Source: Lineus longissimus (Eukaryota; Nemertea; Pilidiophora; Heteronemertea; Lineidae). Taken from it: 64,000 nucleotides of DNA. The position numbers and the translations under genes were made by a program. Below, piece after piece: positions 56,596-64,000 of this stretch (its first letter is position 1; every line of letters begins with the position of its first letter). Location: contig NC_088316.1 of the NCBI RefSeq assembly GCF_910592395.1, positions 9,052,001 through 9,116,000 on the forward strand, read 5' to 3'. The notes below the pieces were generated by a model, which saw only the letters and a program-made list of their open reading frames with translations, was not told the origin of the DNA and made no database searches.

Positions 56596-57954
56596 ATGTA
56601 TTATCCAATAGCAAATCAACATAAAAGTAAATTCACCTATGACTTCTTTAATTTAGAAGTAACTGTTAACAGTAACAATTTCTTCAGACTACAAGAAACT
56701 AAGATAACACCTGGGTTTTTGAGCCTGAAAAATAAGAAAGACTGTCTGCGACTGGAAAAGAATCCATTATCGTTTTACCAGAACCAATTTAACATGGCTG
56801 TTTGGTTTGCTACTACCGGTTGTGGTATTTCAATAGATGATCACTTGAATCACAGTGACCCATTGATAAGGTCAATTTACAGATTTCATGTTTACTATCA
56901 AATATTGAAGATCATGAAGAATCTAGAGATACCAATTCCAGGTGAAAGTGATTTCAACGAGACAAACAATAACATTAACCGTAGGAAACTAGGAGGGTTA
57001 TTGAGTGAATTTGGTTTAAAAGACGAATATGATTTCTCAGTGTTTGAAAGTAATGAGGGGTGGACTTCCTGGAGTGTACCGGATTACAACCCGAACATAA
57101 CTGATCCCGGATATTACATCAATGATTCTAAAATCAATTTCTTTCTCATGCAAGTTCATGAAAATAGAATGCCACCAATGTTTAAATCTGATTGGGATGC
57201 TGGAATGGCTAATTTCAAATATCCAGATACCTTCATTAAGGATCATGTCAGGAGACACAAGAATGTATTTGATGTAATTACACAAAATGAATGTCAAACC
57301 TATCAACAATTCATGATATTTAAATCAAATGGTTTCTCTAATCCTGGAATAGAGAGGTTGAATGATACAATAAGAACATATGTTTACTGTATTCTGGGTG
57401 CTCAGGCGTTGACCAGAACACCAATAATTGGAGTACCGGGTACAGAATTGGATGCTCAGAAGATATTTAACAAACTATTAAAGGACTCGATTAATCAACA
57501 TCCTGATATTCCCACTTCAATTCAAAGATACCAAAAAGCAGTGAGTGACACTCATACAAGACTAGATTATGTAATAGCACCAGGATTGTATGTCATAGGG
57601 TCAAATATGGTACTCGTTATTGGTAAGCTGGATAACTACAATAATAACATTTTAATAGCACCAAAAAATGCTAAACCTGGTAAGAATGACATTAACCACA
57701 AAAAGACCTTACCACCACCACTGATGGAAGGAAATAGTTCTAAGAAAATAAGAGTTAAGAGTAGTGTTGATACTGTCAAGACCAGTCATACACCAAAGAG
57801 TAATGTTGATGCACCAAAAACAACTGAAACATCAAAGAATACTCCTACTACTAAACGGAACACCAAAGTTGAGAGGGAGGATGATACTCATGAAACAATT
57901 AAATTCACGCTTTACTCAGTTGTTGGTACATTGATTGTTTTTATGGTTAGATAA
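56596..57954 (+). CDS. Conserved virus-like element protein, C-terminal anchor (452 aa)
   Basis: Intronless. Contains FYQNQFNMAVWFATTGCGIS, LIRSIYRFHVYYQ, ERLNDTIRTYVYCILGAQA and RLDYVIAPGLYVIGSNM, in the order seen in a family of hypothetical proteins widespread in cnidarian and other invertebrate genomes. I know that family only as a pattern; no biochemical function is known to me. Residues 385-430 are Lys/Thr/Pro-rich, then FTLYSVVGTLIVFMV forms a single C-terminal membrane segment. A role in the particle is possible but unproven. The ATG at 56596 is the first in frame; the next gene starts 10 nt after the stop. Confidence 0.6.
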   Translation: MYYPIANQHKSKFTYDFFNLEVTVNSNNFFRLQETKITPGFLSLKNKKDCLRLEKNPLSFYQNQFNMAVWFATTGCGISIDDHLNHSDPLIRSIYRFHVYYQILKIMKNLEIPIPGESDFNETNNNINRRKLGGLLSEFGLKDEYDFSVFESNEGWTSWSVPDYNPNITDPGYYINDSKINFFLMQVHENRMPPMFKSDWDAGMANFKYPDTFIKDHVRRHKNVFDVITQNECQTYQQFMIFKSNGFSNPGIERLNDTIRTYVYCILGAQALTRTPIIGVPGTELDAQKIFNKLLKDSINQHPDIPTSIQRYQKAVSDTHTRLDYVIAPGLYVIGSNMVLVIGKLDNYNNNILIAPKNAKPGKNDINHKKTLPPPLMEGNSSKKIRVKSSVDTVKTSHTPKSNVDAPKTTETSKNTPTTKRNTKVEREDDTHETIKFTLYSVVGTLIVFMVR

Positions 57955-57964
57955 ATAAGTAATT

Positions 57965-59491
57965 ATGGCTGAAGGAGGTGCAGATTATGAAATGGATGAT
58001 TACGATCATAATTACATTCATAATGTGGATGATCCTAATACAGGTGAAACCAATAGAAATTTTCAAGATGACGGCACAACATACAACACAGGTAATACAA
58101 ATCTTACTACTGAAACTTCATTCACTACAACTCCAGAAAGAATAAGAGGTATTGATCCGCAACTAGAGAAAGAGAAGAGTTGGCTACTATTTAAAGAGGA
58201 TAAACTTGCAAAAGCATTGGAAGAAACAAAATGGAAATATGACCCTAACAAACTGAGTAATCTAGCATCACGTATTTATGTGCACAACAGCGATCCTTAC
58301 TTCTTACCAACAGATGAAGAACTCGCAAACTTTACAGAACCACAAAAGAAAAATATTGAACTAGTCACTAATCCTTTTAATAATCAGAAAGTCTGGATCA
58401 TTCCTTTAACTAAGGGTGATAGTAAATTCTTTACTGAAGGCACATTAAAGAATAAGTTTGGTACTAATTTTGTTAATTATTTAAAAGGTATGATTGCACC
58501 TGATGAACCAGCACATATGGAAGGACCTAGAATGGCACCTATGGAAGGCTCGGAACCAGTAAGTCAACCACAACTGATATCAACTCAAGCTGTTGAAACA
58601 CAGTCACTAATTAATGAGGTAAACAGTTCAAACCAACCAATAGATCAACTGATAGATGCTAATGATGAAGAATTAAGGGCATTTGGTTTTACAGAAAACG
58701 CTTTGAGAGAACTTAGAGCGTTAAAACAGGCTGGTGATGATCTAGCTGCAGTAAAGAGGGATAAGGACATGCAAATAGAGGAATTAGAAAATAAACTTCA
58801 TAATTTAACAAGAGACTATGTAAAGTATGTAGAAGAAGGTTCTAAAGATACGGGGGAGTTGAAAAAGCAAATAGATGAACTAAATGACAAATTGCATGAG
58901 GAAATGTCAAAGGTATGGAGGTTAGACAATGACAGGGAGTCACAAACTAGAAGAATTAAACGTTTAATTGTTGATGTTCTAAAGAAACCAGATTCAACTA
59001 TTCCTCTAAAGGACAGAATAAAGTTACTTTTTAAGACGTATGGTGTAACCATTAGCGCCATAATAACAGCTGTTGTAATGACATTTACAACTCTAGGTCT
59101 CAGTATCAGTAGTGCTTTAAGTGGTGCCACTAAATCTGTAAAACCAACTCCAGGACCAGACCCAACTCCAGGACCAGACCCAACTCCAGGACCTACACCA
59201 GAACCTGGGCCAGGACCAAAACCATCAATACCGGATAAAGTAAAAGAAGGTCTCAAGAAGTTTGCTGAATGGCTAAAAGAACTAGCCAAGAAATCAGCTG
59301 CGGCTTTACCGGGAATAATAGGGTCTTTAGTTTCATTTCTCCTGAAAACAGTTGGTGCAGTTGTTGGCTTTCTAGCTGAACTTCTGATCATAGCAGTTAT
59401 TGCTATTGTGAGCTCCATAATCTATGGTTTAATTGGGGGTGTTAAAGCCTTAAAATCACGTAAAGCCTTAATATCACGTAAAAGGTCTTAG
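57965..59491 (+). CDS. Coiled-coil protein with Pro linker and hydrophobic C-terminus (508 aa)
   Basis: Acidic N-terminus; coiled-coil heptads about residues 235-332 (LENKLHNLTRDYVKYVEEGS, LKKQIDELNDKLHEEMSKV); KDRIKLLFKTYGVTISAIIT leading into a hydrophobic segment at about 360-385; a PGPDPTPGPDPTPGP linker (about 393-419); an amphipathic helix; then AALPGIIGSLVSFLLKTVG and a second long hydrophobic stretch to about 491; basic tail. The same layout, including the ALPGIIGS motif, occurs in hypothetical proteins of related invertebrate elements. Likely membrane- or particle-associated; function unknown. Confidence 0.6.
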   Translation: MAEGGADYEMDDYDHNYIHNVDDPNTGETNRNFQDDGTTYNTGNTNLTTETSFTTTPERIRGIDPQLEKEKSWLLFKEDKLAKALEETKWKYDPNKLSNLASRIYVHNSDPYFLPTDEELANFTEPQKKNIELVTNPFNNQKVWIIPLTKGDSKFFTEGTLKNKFGTNFVNYLKGMIAPDEPAHMEGPRMAPMEGSEPVSQPQLISTQAVETQSLINEVNSSNQPIDQLIDANDEELRAFGFTENALRELRALKQAGDDLAAVKRDKDMQIEELENKLHNLTRDYVKYVEEGSKDTGELKKQIDELNDKLHEEMSKVWRLDNDRESQTRRIKRLIVDVLKKPDSTIPLKDRIKLLFKTYGVTISAIITAVVMTFTTLGLSISSALSGATKSVKPTPGPDPTPGPDPTPGPTPEPGPGPKPSIPDKVKEGLKKFAEWLKELAKKSAAALPGIIGSLVSFLLKTVGAVVGFLAELLIIAVIAIVSSIIYGLIGGVKALKSRKALISRKRS

Positions 59492-59541
59492 GTGAACTTC
59501 TATCAAAAAACAATGTTTAAAAAAATAATTATCATGTAAAT

Positions 59542-60651
59542 ATGAATAAATACATCTCATTTAAAGATTATTATTCTAGTGAGTGGAACAATGAGAATCT
59601 TAAAGGATACATTCGTCCTAGGGTCATGGATAGAAATTTTAGTGAAGAAAATGACAGCAAGAATTATGACAGTGGGAAATTTGATAAGCCTACTGAGACA
59701 CACAAAGTAGTCCTGCCAAGAATGAAAGAATATGACGTCAGTACCAACACTAATGCCCAATTCTGCCGTAATTGCAAACGTTGGACACTTTTTGAGTATC
59801 AAAAGAATTTAAATTTAGCCAGGAACGCCGCTAAAACTGTGAAGTATCAATTCTCCATTGTTTGTAATGCAACCAGTTATGATGATGATTTTAAGACTCT
59901 TGAGATCAATATTGACAACAAGATTCGTTATTTTGACATTATTCTTAGAAAGCTTGGATGGAGACGTTTGTCTGAATCGGTTCTCAAATATTTAAAGGAC
60001 TTTGTGGAAGGGTATTTACAGTGCTACTTTTCAAGTCACAGAAAATGTCTTAGTAAGCAGAGATATGAAAGTACAGTCCACTTAGCTTTAAAAATGGGTA
60101 TTAACACTCTCCCCTCTAAGTTACGGGAAAAGGGGTTACATGGCGAGGCCATACTTGTTGCATTTCACTGTGGGGAATATGACTGGTTTCTTGCCATTGA
60201 ATTTATCAACAGGGTTATTGGTAAACCCCAATTAACAGATGAGAATATCACTGACCTTAGACTAGTGTACTATGCTTTCCTTAGATTTCTGCATTACTGT
60301 GGTGTGAAGGTCACAATTAACTACAAGGTATTTTTACACCAAGCCTTTAAAACGATGAAAATTGATTATGTAATATTTAGACCTTTTTTAACCAACAAGG
60401 AGCGAGGTAATGATTTGGAGAGATTATGGTATGATTTCACTCGAAGTATTTTCTTCCAGAATTACAAGGTTGAGAAGGAATATGACCAGGATATTGACAA
60501 GCAGTTTGACGTTTTATTGAGTGCTAGTGCAGGTCGAGACATTAACTGCATCAGTAGTATTAAGTTAGCACCAGCCGGACTTTGTCCTGAGAGCATAGCT
60601 CGAGCTAGTGTTAAGTGCAATAAACTTGTGAAAACAGCATTTTGCACTTAA
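59542..60651 (+). CDS. Unknown protein (369 aa)
   Basis: Third gene of the block. Has an FCRNCKRW Cys pair at about residues 73-80 and a mainly helical, aromatic-rich middle. Near its C-terminus it reads through copy 1 of the double-hairpin motif (giving LCPESIARAS). No family recognised. The C-terminal 25 residues are probably poorly constrained, since they are dictated by the nucleotide motif. Confidence 0.5.
   Translation: MNKYISFKDYYSSEWNNENLKGYIRPRVMDRNFSEENDSKNYDSGKFDKPTETHKVVLPRMKEYDVSTNTNAQFCRNCKRWTLFEYQKNLNLARNAAKTVKYQFSIVCNATSYDDDFKTLEINIDNKIRYFDIILRKLGWRRLSESVLKYLKDFVEGYLQCYFSSHRKCLSKQRYESTVHLALKMGINTLPSKLREKGLHGEAILVAFHCGEYDWFLAIEFINRVIGKPQLTDENITDLRLVYYAFLRFLHYCGVKVTINYKVFLHQAFKTMKIDYVIFRPFLTNKERGNDLERLWYDFTRSIFFQNYKVEKEYDQDIDKQFDVLLSASAGRDINCISSIKLAPAGLCPESIARASVKCNKLVKTAFCT
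60577..60603 (+). repeat. Double-hairpin motif, copy 1
   Basis: GGAC-TTT-GTCC, TGA, GAGC-ATA-GCTC, GA. Within the C-terminal codons of the 369-aa gene. Confidence 0.85.
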
Positions 60652-60724
60652 CACTCATTTTTCTATTATTTTAAATGAACAGTCAGCAAATGAATAGTAA
60701 GACATCATCTGTAATTGAACAACA

Positions 60725-61501
60725 ATGAAACATATTGGTGTTATCAATCAAAACCCAGTCGGACGCAGTCCTGAGAGCATAGCTCGAGTCGGGGCTTCTA
60801 ACCAACAGAACACTGGTAGTTACCAACAGAACAGTACTAACTTTCAACAGAACTGCACTACAAATCAACAAGTTTCAAACAAGCAGTTGAATAGTTCAAA
60901 TTTAGTTACTCCTAGTCAAGGAATAGTCAATTCTAGTTACCAACTAGGATCAACTAGCAATCAACAAGGTTCAAGTAGCAATCAACAAAATTTGAACTAT
61001 TTGACTGATAGTGGCCTTAAAGCCAAACAAGACTTAGAAATTTTAGTTGCAACTGGGAAAAGCAAGTATTTACTTAATAAACAACTAACTTTAAATGACT
61101 TAGATAATATGACAGAAAAGGAACTCTTAAAACACCACAGAATCTACCAGACAAAGATGGCTGCCAGACTTAATGATTCTTTGGGTAAGACAGTACTTAA
61201 AGCTTACACTAAATTATCAAGGTGGTTATTACCAATAGATGACGAGGATGATCTTTACCATGACCTCAGAAATGATTACATCGTTACCAATGAACTTGAC
61301 AAATTGCTTGGATGGGTTAGTATCAAAATGGGAGCACTAACTGCACTTGCTTCAACAACACTTATTACTTTAGGCCATTGTCATGAGGAATCATCAATGA
61401 ATACATTGGGTATGAATACAGCAAATATGACTGTCTCTGAATGTGACAAAACAATAGATGAAAGTCTAGATATCACAGGTAGTGATGATAAAGAAGACTA
61501 A
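60725..61501 (+). CDS. Asn/Gln-rich protein (258 aa)
   Basis: Motif copy 2 lies at codons 13-21 (RSPESIAR). Residues about 25-95 are repeats of NQQ, SYQQN and SSNQQ, a low-complexity prion-like region. The rest is charged and helical, with a modest hydrophobic segment MGALTALASTTLITLG (about 200-215) and an acidic C-terminus. Function unknown. Motif copy 3 starts 2 nt after the stop codon. Confidence 0.45.
   Translation: MKHIGVINQNPVGRSPESIARVGASNQQNTGSYQQNSTNFQQNCTTNQQVSNKQLNSSNLVTPSQGIVNSSYQLGSTSNQQGSSSNQQNLNYLTDSGLKAKQDLEILVATGKSKYLLNKQLTLNDLDNMTEKELLKHHRIYQTKMAARLNDSLGKTVLKAYTKLSRWLLPIDDEDDLYHDLRNDYIVTNELDKLLGWVSIKMGALTALASTTLITLGHCHEESSMNTLGMNTANMTVSECDKTIDESLDITGSDDKED
60761..60787 (+). 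repeat. Double-hairpin motif, copy 2
   Basis: GGAC-GCA-GTCC, TGA, GAGC-ATA-GCTC, GA. Starts at codon 13 of the Asn/Gln-rich gene. Confidence 0.85.
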
Positions 61502-61503
61502 AT

Positions 61504-61530
61504 TAACCTGGTTATGAGAACATAGTTCGA
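61504..61530 (+). repeat. Double-hairpin motif, copy 3
   Basis: TAAC-CTG-GTTA, TGA, GAAC-ATA-GTTC, GA. Intergenic, 19 nt before the ATG of the 162-aa gene. Both stems differ from copy 1 but still pair perfectly. Confidence 0.85.
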
Positions 61531-61549
61531 ATTTATTCGGCCAAGATAA

Positions 61550-62038
61550 ATGGAACTTGAAACTGTAACTGATACTACTAAAGTTTCAGTGTCTAAGAAA
61601 CCTCGATCAGAGAAACAATTAGCATGGTCTAGAGAACTGGGTAGAAGATCTCAGGAATTTAAGAGGATAAAAAAGGATAAGACGACATTTAAAGTACAGT
61701 ACTCCTCACCAAACAACAGAGTTGTGGAAAAGGAGGAAGAAGAAGTAGAGGAAGAAGAACCACAATCTCAAAATACTAATGTATCACTGCGTGAATCTAC
61801 CAAGAATACCTATGTCTATGTAGGTTTAGGTGCAATTATTTTAGCAGCATTTATCATGTTTAAGAAACTTCCTAAAAAAGTAAGTAAAGAGCAGCGATCA
61901 GGCTTGAATCGAGCTATGCTCTCAGGACACAGTCCGAATGAAGCAGTCATGAAAGGATCACTCAGGAAGGGGTCAATTAGCCCTCTTGTTAAACCTGTAG
62001 TTAAAGAGAAGAAATGTACTATTCCTTTAATGGAATGA
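61550..62038 (+). CDS. Small single-span membrane protein (162 aa)
   Basis: Basic N-terminus, acidic run EKEEEEVEEEEP (about 61-72), a single membrane segment YVYVGLGAIILAAFIMF (about 88-104), then a basic tail. Motif copy 4, in reverse orientation, lies in the tail (RAMLSGHSPN). Overlaps the convergent gene by 20 nt at its 3' end. Function unknown. Confidence 0.5.
   Translation: MELETVTDTTKVSVSKKPRSEKQLAWSRELGRRSQEFKRIKKDKTTFKVQYSSPNNRVVEKEEEEVEEEEPQSQNTNVSLRESTKNTYVYVGLGAIILAAFIMFKKLPKKVSKEQRSGLNRAMLSGHSPNEAVMKGSLRKGSISPLVKPVVKEKKCTIPLME
61909..61935 (-). repeat. Double-hairpin motif, copy 4 (reverse)
   Basis: On the minus strand: GGAC-TGT-GTCC, TGA, GAGC-ATA-GCTC, GA. In the C-terminal codons of the 162-aa gene. 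Confidence 0.85.
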
Positions 62039-63023
62039 TCTCATCAGGTGGTCCGAGGTGCTTGTCTTCACCACAAGAGTTTAACTCTATTCTTAACTCT
62101 AAAGAAACCTCTGTTCCTCTGAAATTAACTAGCTTACCATTCTCATCAGTGATTTCGTATTTTATGTGATTAGTACACTTATTTATCGTTTTCTTACAAT
62201 TCGGTTCGTATCGCTGCATTTTTATTTGGTCACCATCTTCTACAGGTATGATGCAGAAAATGTTAGATGGTTTATTGTTGTAGAGGGTCTTAGCTTTGTC
62301 AACCAAATTAGCTTGCAGGAATAGATATTTTCTGTAAAAGTTGAGTGGTCTTGTGGAGTAGTATTTTCCTTTCTTGGTGAATTTAGTTTGCTTAAAGCCG
62401 AACCATTCATTCACCACTGTGAGCTGTTTTTTTATCAACTCTCTTATGGTTTTGCTTATTTGAAGACCTTCTGTGTTTCTCTCAATCTTGATTTTTTCAT
62501 TTTTATCTAACTTGTCTACTTTCAGAGGGTACTCTTTATCCTCTGTAAGTTCAAGGGTTATGTAATTATTGTTATCACAGTAAATTTTCACATGGCTTAT
62601 TCCAATTTCTTTTATGTATTTTTGCCATACCTCACAAAACTCACTTAAACTAAAATGTCGAGAGTATGGAAATGTGTATTTAGTAATGGTGTCTTTAGTT
62701 GTGGTAGATTCATTTTCCAAATGCCGTTCGCAAATTTTCATGACTTCCTTTTCAAGTGTATCTGTTTCAAGTCCAGGAGCAAATAATGTCCTAAATTCAT
62801 CCATACACCATAATTGTTTATCTAAGGGCTCATTTGTTGTAATTCTGGTTATTTCGACTAGAAATGAGAAAATCCTGACTCCCTCTGGTAGAAAATCACC
62901 TGTCCACCATGAATTGTAAAAGGTTATCGATTTCAAAGTAATGGATTTTATGTCTAATTGGTCTATTAAGTGGTACTCAAATTTGGCTTCATTACATTCT
63001 TGTTCACTGATTATAAAGTCCAT
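62019..63023 (-). CDS. Possible penton/minor capsid-like jelly-roll protein (334 aa)
   Basis: The only minus-strand gene in the block. N-terminal DIKSITLKSITFYNSWW resembles the start of jelly-roll minor capsid (penton) proteins of Polinton-type elements, where a similar strand-strand-YNSW pattern occurs. The C-terminus has ITDENGKLVNFRGTEVSLEL, like the last strands of that fold. In between are charged strands without further signature. The call rests on pattern memory only. It shares a 57-bp intergenic region with the divergent C2H2 gene. Confidence 0.35.
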   Translation of the reverse strand: MDFIISEQECNEAKFEYHLIDQLDIKSITLKSITFYNSWWTGDFLPEGVRIFSFLVEITRITTNEPLDKQLWCMDEFRTLFAPGLETDTLEKEVMKICERHLENESTTTKDTITKYTFPYSRHFSLSEFCEVWQKYIKEIGISHVKIYCDNNNYITLELTEDKEYPLKVDKLDKNEKIKIERNTEGLQISKTIRELIKKQLTVVNEWFGFKQTKFTKKGKYYSTRPLNFYRKYLFLQANLVDKAKTLYNNKPSNIFCIIPVEDGDQIKMQRYEPNCKKTINKCTNHIKYEITDENGKLVNFRGTEVSLELRIELNSCGEDKHLGPPDEIIPLKE

Positions 63024-63080
63024 TTCTATTTAATTCAAGAGATTTATTGAATTTAATAAATTTTAGTCTAATAAAATAGA
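63024..63080. promoter_or_regulatory. Divergent promoter region
   Basis: 57 bp, over 85% A+T, between the start codons of the minus-strand 334-aa gene and the plus-strand C2H2 gene. It must hold both 5' leaders. TTTATTGAATTTAATAAATT is near-palindromic and lies centrally. Confidence 0.4.
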
Positions 63081-63428
63081 ATGACTGATAAGAATCAGAA
63101 AATACTTTGCACTACATGTGACAAGTACATATCATACAATAATATGGCCATTCACAGGAGAACCAAAGGTCACCTGACCAAATTAAATCCGGATTATGTC
63201 CCTATTGCTCAACCCCGAGCCCAATCACTGATCACTAAAAGTATGGATAAGAAACTTGCATTTGAGGAAAATGAGCTAGATGGCATAAAGAAAGTGAGTG
63301 GAGTAGAAATAGTAAAACAATTTGGCAAGCCTGTAGTCACCATTAGTTTGAAGATTGACAGAGAAGCTAAACAAGTGTATGAATACAGAGAGAAATTAGA
63401 GGAGGTATTATTTCAACTCAATGATTAA
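63081..63428 (+). CDS. Small C2H2 zinc-finger protein (115 aa)
   Basis: A single zinc finger at residues 10-31: CTTCDKYISYNNMAIHRRTK then GH, i.e. Cys-x2-Cys-x11-His-x5-His. The rest is charged, with a beta-rich C-terminal half (KPVVTISLKIDREAKQVYEY). Probably nucleic-acid binding; lies just upstream of the polymerase-type gene. Confidence 0.6.
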   Translation: MTDKNQKILCTTCDKYISYNNMAIHRRTKGHLTKLNPDYVPIAQPRAQSLITKSMDKKLAFEENELDGIKKVSGVEIVKQFGKPVVTISLKIDREAKQVYEYREKLEEVLFQLND

Positions 63429-63493
63429 TTACCATCACAAAATAAGCATATCAGTATTTGCTCAGTTTGATCGTCAAGGTGAAAGTGTAACCC

Positions 63494-63520
63494 GGACTAC
63501 GTCCAGAGAGCACAGCTCGA
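63494..63520 (+). repeat. Double-hairpin motif, copy 5
   Basis: GGAC-TAC-GTCC, AGA, GAGC-ACA-GCTC, GA. Intergenic, 20 nt before the ATG of the polymerase-type gene. Confidence 0.85.
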
Positions 63521-63540
63521 CACACCCCATACAGTCTCCA

Positions 63541-64000
63541 ATGGAAAGCATAATTTCAAGGAACCAGGCAATTTATGCCATAACCAACCAGTTAAACTTC
63601 ATTAAGACACAGATTGAGGAAAGGTACTTTCAAGGGTCTGGACTTACACTGAACAAAATAGAGTCTTGTAACATGACCATCTGTTCTTACAAGAGGTGTA
63701 AAGGTGGTCATTACACTAAATTACCATTTAAAACAAAAGCTGTAATCAATGTGGAGTCGAATGACAATAAATGTTTTCTCTGGTCTTTATTGGCCGCTAA
63801 ATATCTAAAAGAAAATCCTGAGAGTACATTCAATATCACTACTGATATGCTAGAAATGACTTCGTCACGAGAACAGAGTTCGAAAACTACTGATATCAAA
63901 ATCGAGCTCTGCTCTCAGTACGGAGTACAAATAGACTCATTTCCTGTATGTATTCAAAAGGATATCCCTAAGATAGAGAGTGATAATAATCTCAAAATTA
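63541..64000 (+). CDS. N-terminal part of a family B DNA polymerase-type polyprotein (partial)
   Basis: ATG at 63541, open to the window edge (153 codons). It contains LNKIESCNMTICSYKRCKGG, HYTKLPFKTKAVINVESNDN, KCFLWSLLAAKYL and YGVQIDSFPVCIQKDIPKIE. This order (Lys-rich INV-x-N-x-D-x-CF-x-W-S-L-AA, then a PV-x-x-DI-x-K-x-E end) is typical of the domain found N-terminal to protein-primed DNA polymerase B in Polinton-like and related virus-like elements of invertebrates. The polymerase domain itself would lie beyond 64000. Motif copies 6 and 7 are inside this frame. Confidence 0.65.
   Translation, partial: MESIISRNQAIYAITNQLNFIKTQIEERYFQGSGLTLNKIESCNMTICSYKRCKGGHYTKLPFKTKAVINVESNDNKCFLWSLLAAKYLKENPESTFNITTDMLEMTSSREQSSKTTDIKIELCSQYGVQIDSFPVCIQKDIPKIESDNNLKI
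63857..63883 (+). repeat. Double-hairpin motif, copy 6
   Basis: TGAC-TTC-GTCA, CGA, GAAC-AGA-GTTC, GA. Inside the polymerase-type gene; both stems changed with pairing kept. Confidence 0.85.
63902..63928 (-). repeat. Double-hairpin motif, copy 7 (reverse)
   Basis: On the minus strand: GTAC-TCC-GTAC, TGA, GAGC-AGA-GCTC, GA. Lies 18 nt from copy 6 and faces it, the closest pair in the window. Confidence 0.85.

Noticed and set aside
58816-59418. 200-codon minus-strand ORF in the virus-like block
   Set aside because: Mirror of the proline-rich and hydrophobic repeats of the plus-strand 508-aa gene.
60577-60603. Hammerhead ribozyme
   Set aside because: The sequence CCTGAGA resembles the CUGANGA core only superficially; the GAAA box and third stem are missing and both hairpins have 3-nt loops.
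60577-63928. Reading the repeated PESIAR peptide as a conserved protein motif
   Set aside because: The same nucleotides occur reversed and between genes, and stems co-vary; the peptide is a by-product.

Overview
The window reads as nuclear DNA of an intron-rich animal, most likely a marine invertebrate; no species can be named. The reasons are spliced metazoan-type genes with GT-AG introns, a HECT ubiquitin ligase of the G2E3-like type, and dense transposon debris of kinds common in such genomes: DIRS, Helitron with OTU, BEL/Pao, piggyBac, mariner-like and Mutator-like elements, and several satellites.

Layout. 0.6-6.2 kb: five copies of an exon cassette in which a small phase-1-symmetric acidic exon is followed by a second exon. 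7.5-16.5 kb: exons of a plus-strand HECT E3 ligase (G2E3-like) that keeps the catalytic Cys but carries a 1-nt frameshift and an in-frame stop, so this copy is probably a pseudogene unless these are assembly errors. Its introns hold a solo DIRS terminus and a piggyBac-type element. 16.5-29.2 kb: no intact gene. It holds a foldback element of TTCGCCTAC motifs, a BEL/Pao relic split by a 1.1 kb repeat, a 91-bp satellite with two monomer types, and a 1.5 kb mariner-like element with 175-bp terminal inverted repeats (TIRs). 29.4-35.9 kb (minus): a three-exon DDE integrase-like gene with matching splice phases. A 1.44 kb composite with 444-bp direct repeats lies in its first long intron. 36.0-37.0 kb: a Mutator-like element with perfect 94-bp TIRs and a 9-bp target site duplication (TSD). 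38.5-44.6 kb (minus): a decayed Helitron (OTU + HUH Rep, then a C-terminal helicase fragment), a 42-bp array, an SGNH-hydrolase-like ORF and a 164-bp satellite. 45.8-52.4 kb (minus): a nearly complete DIRS retroelement with gag-like, RT-RNase H and tyrosine recombinase genes, terminal repeats and internal complementary region. Its exact borders are shown by an unoccupied paralogous site at 53.8 kb.

56.6-64.0 kb is different in kind: eight tightly packed intronless ORFs, AT-rich, running off the right edge. They include a conserved 452-aa protein with a C-terminal membrane anchor, a coiled-coil protein with a proline-rich linker and a hydrophobic C-terminus, a possible jelly-roll (penton-like) protein, a C2H2 protein, and the N-terminal domain that precedes family B DNA polymerases in Polinton-like and related virus-like elements. 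No terminase, ATPase, protease or integrase is visible, but the right part lies outside the window.

The most unusual signal is a 27-nt motif of two consecutive 4-bp/3-nt-loop inverted repeats, present seven times in this block between 60.57 and 63.93 kb. It occurs in both orientations, inside ORFs and between them. Both stems show compensatory base changes, so the nucleic acid structure or palindrome, not the encoded peptide, appears to be what is kept.
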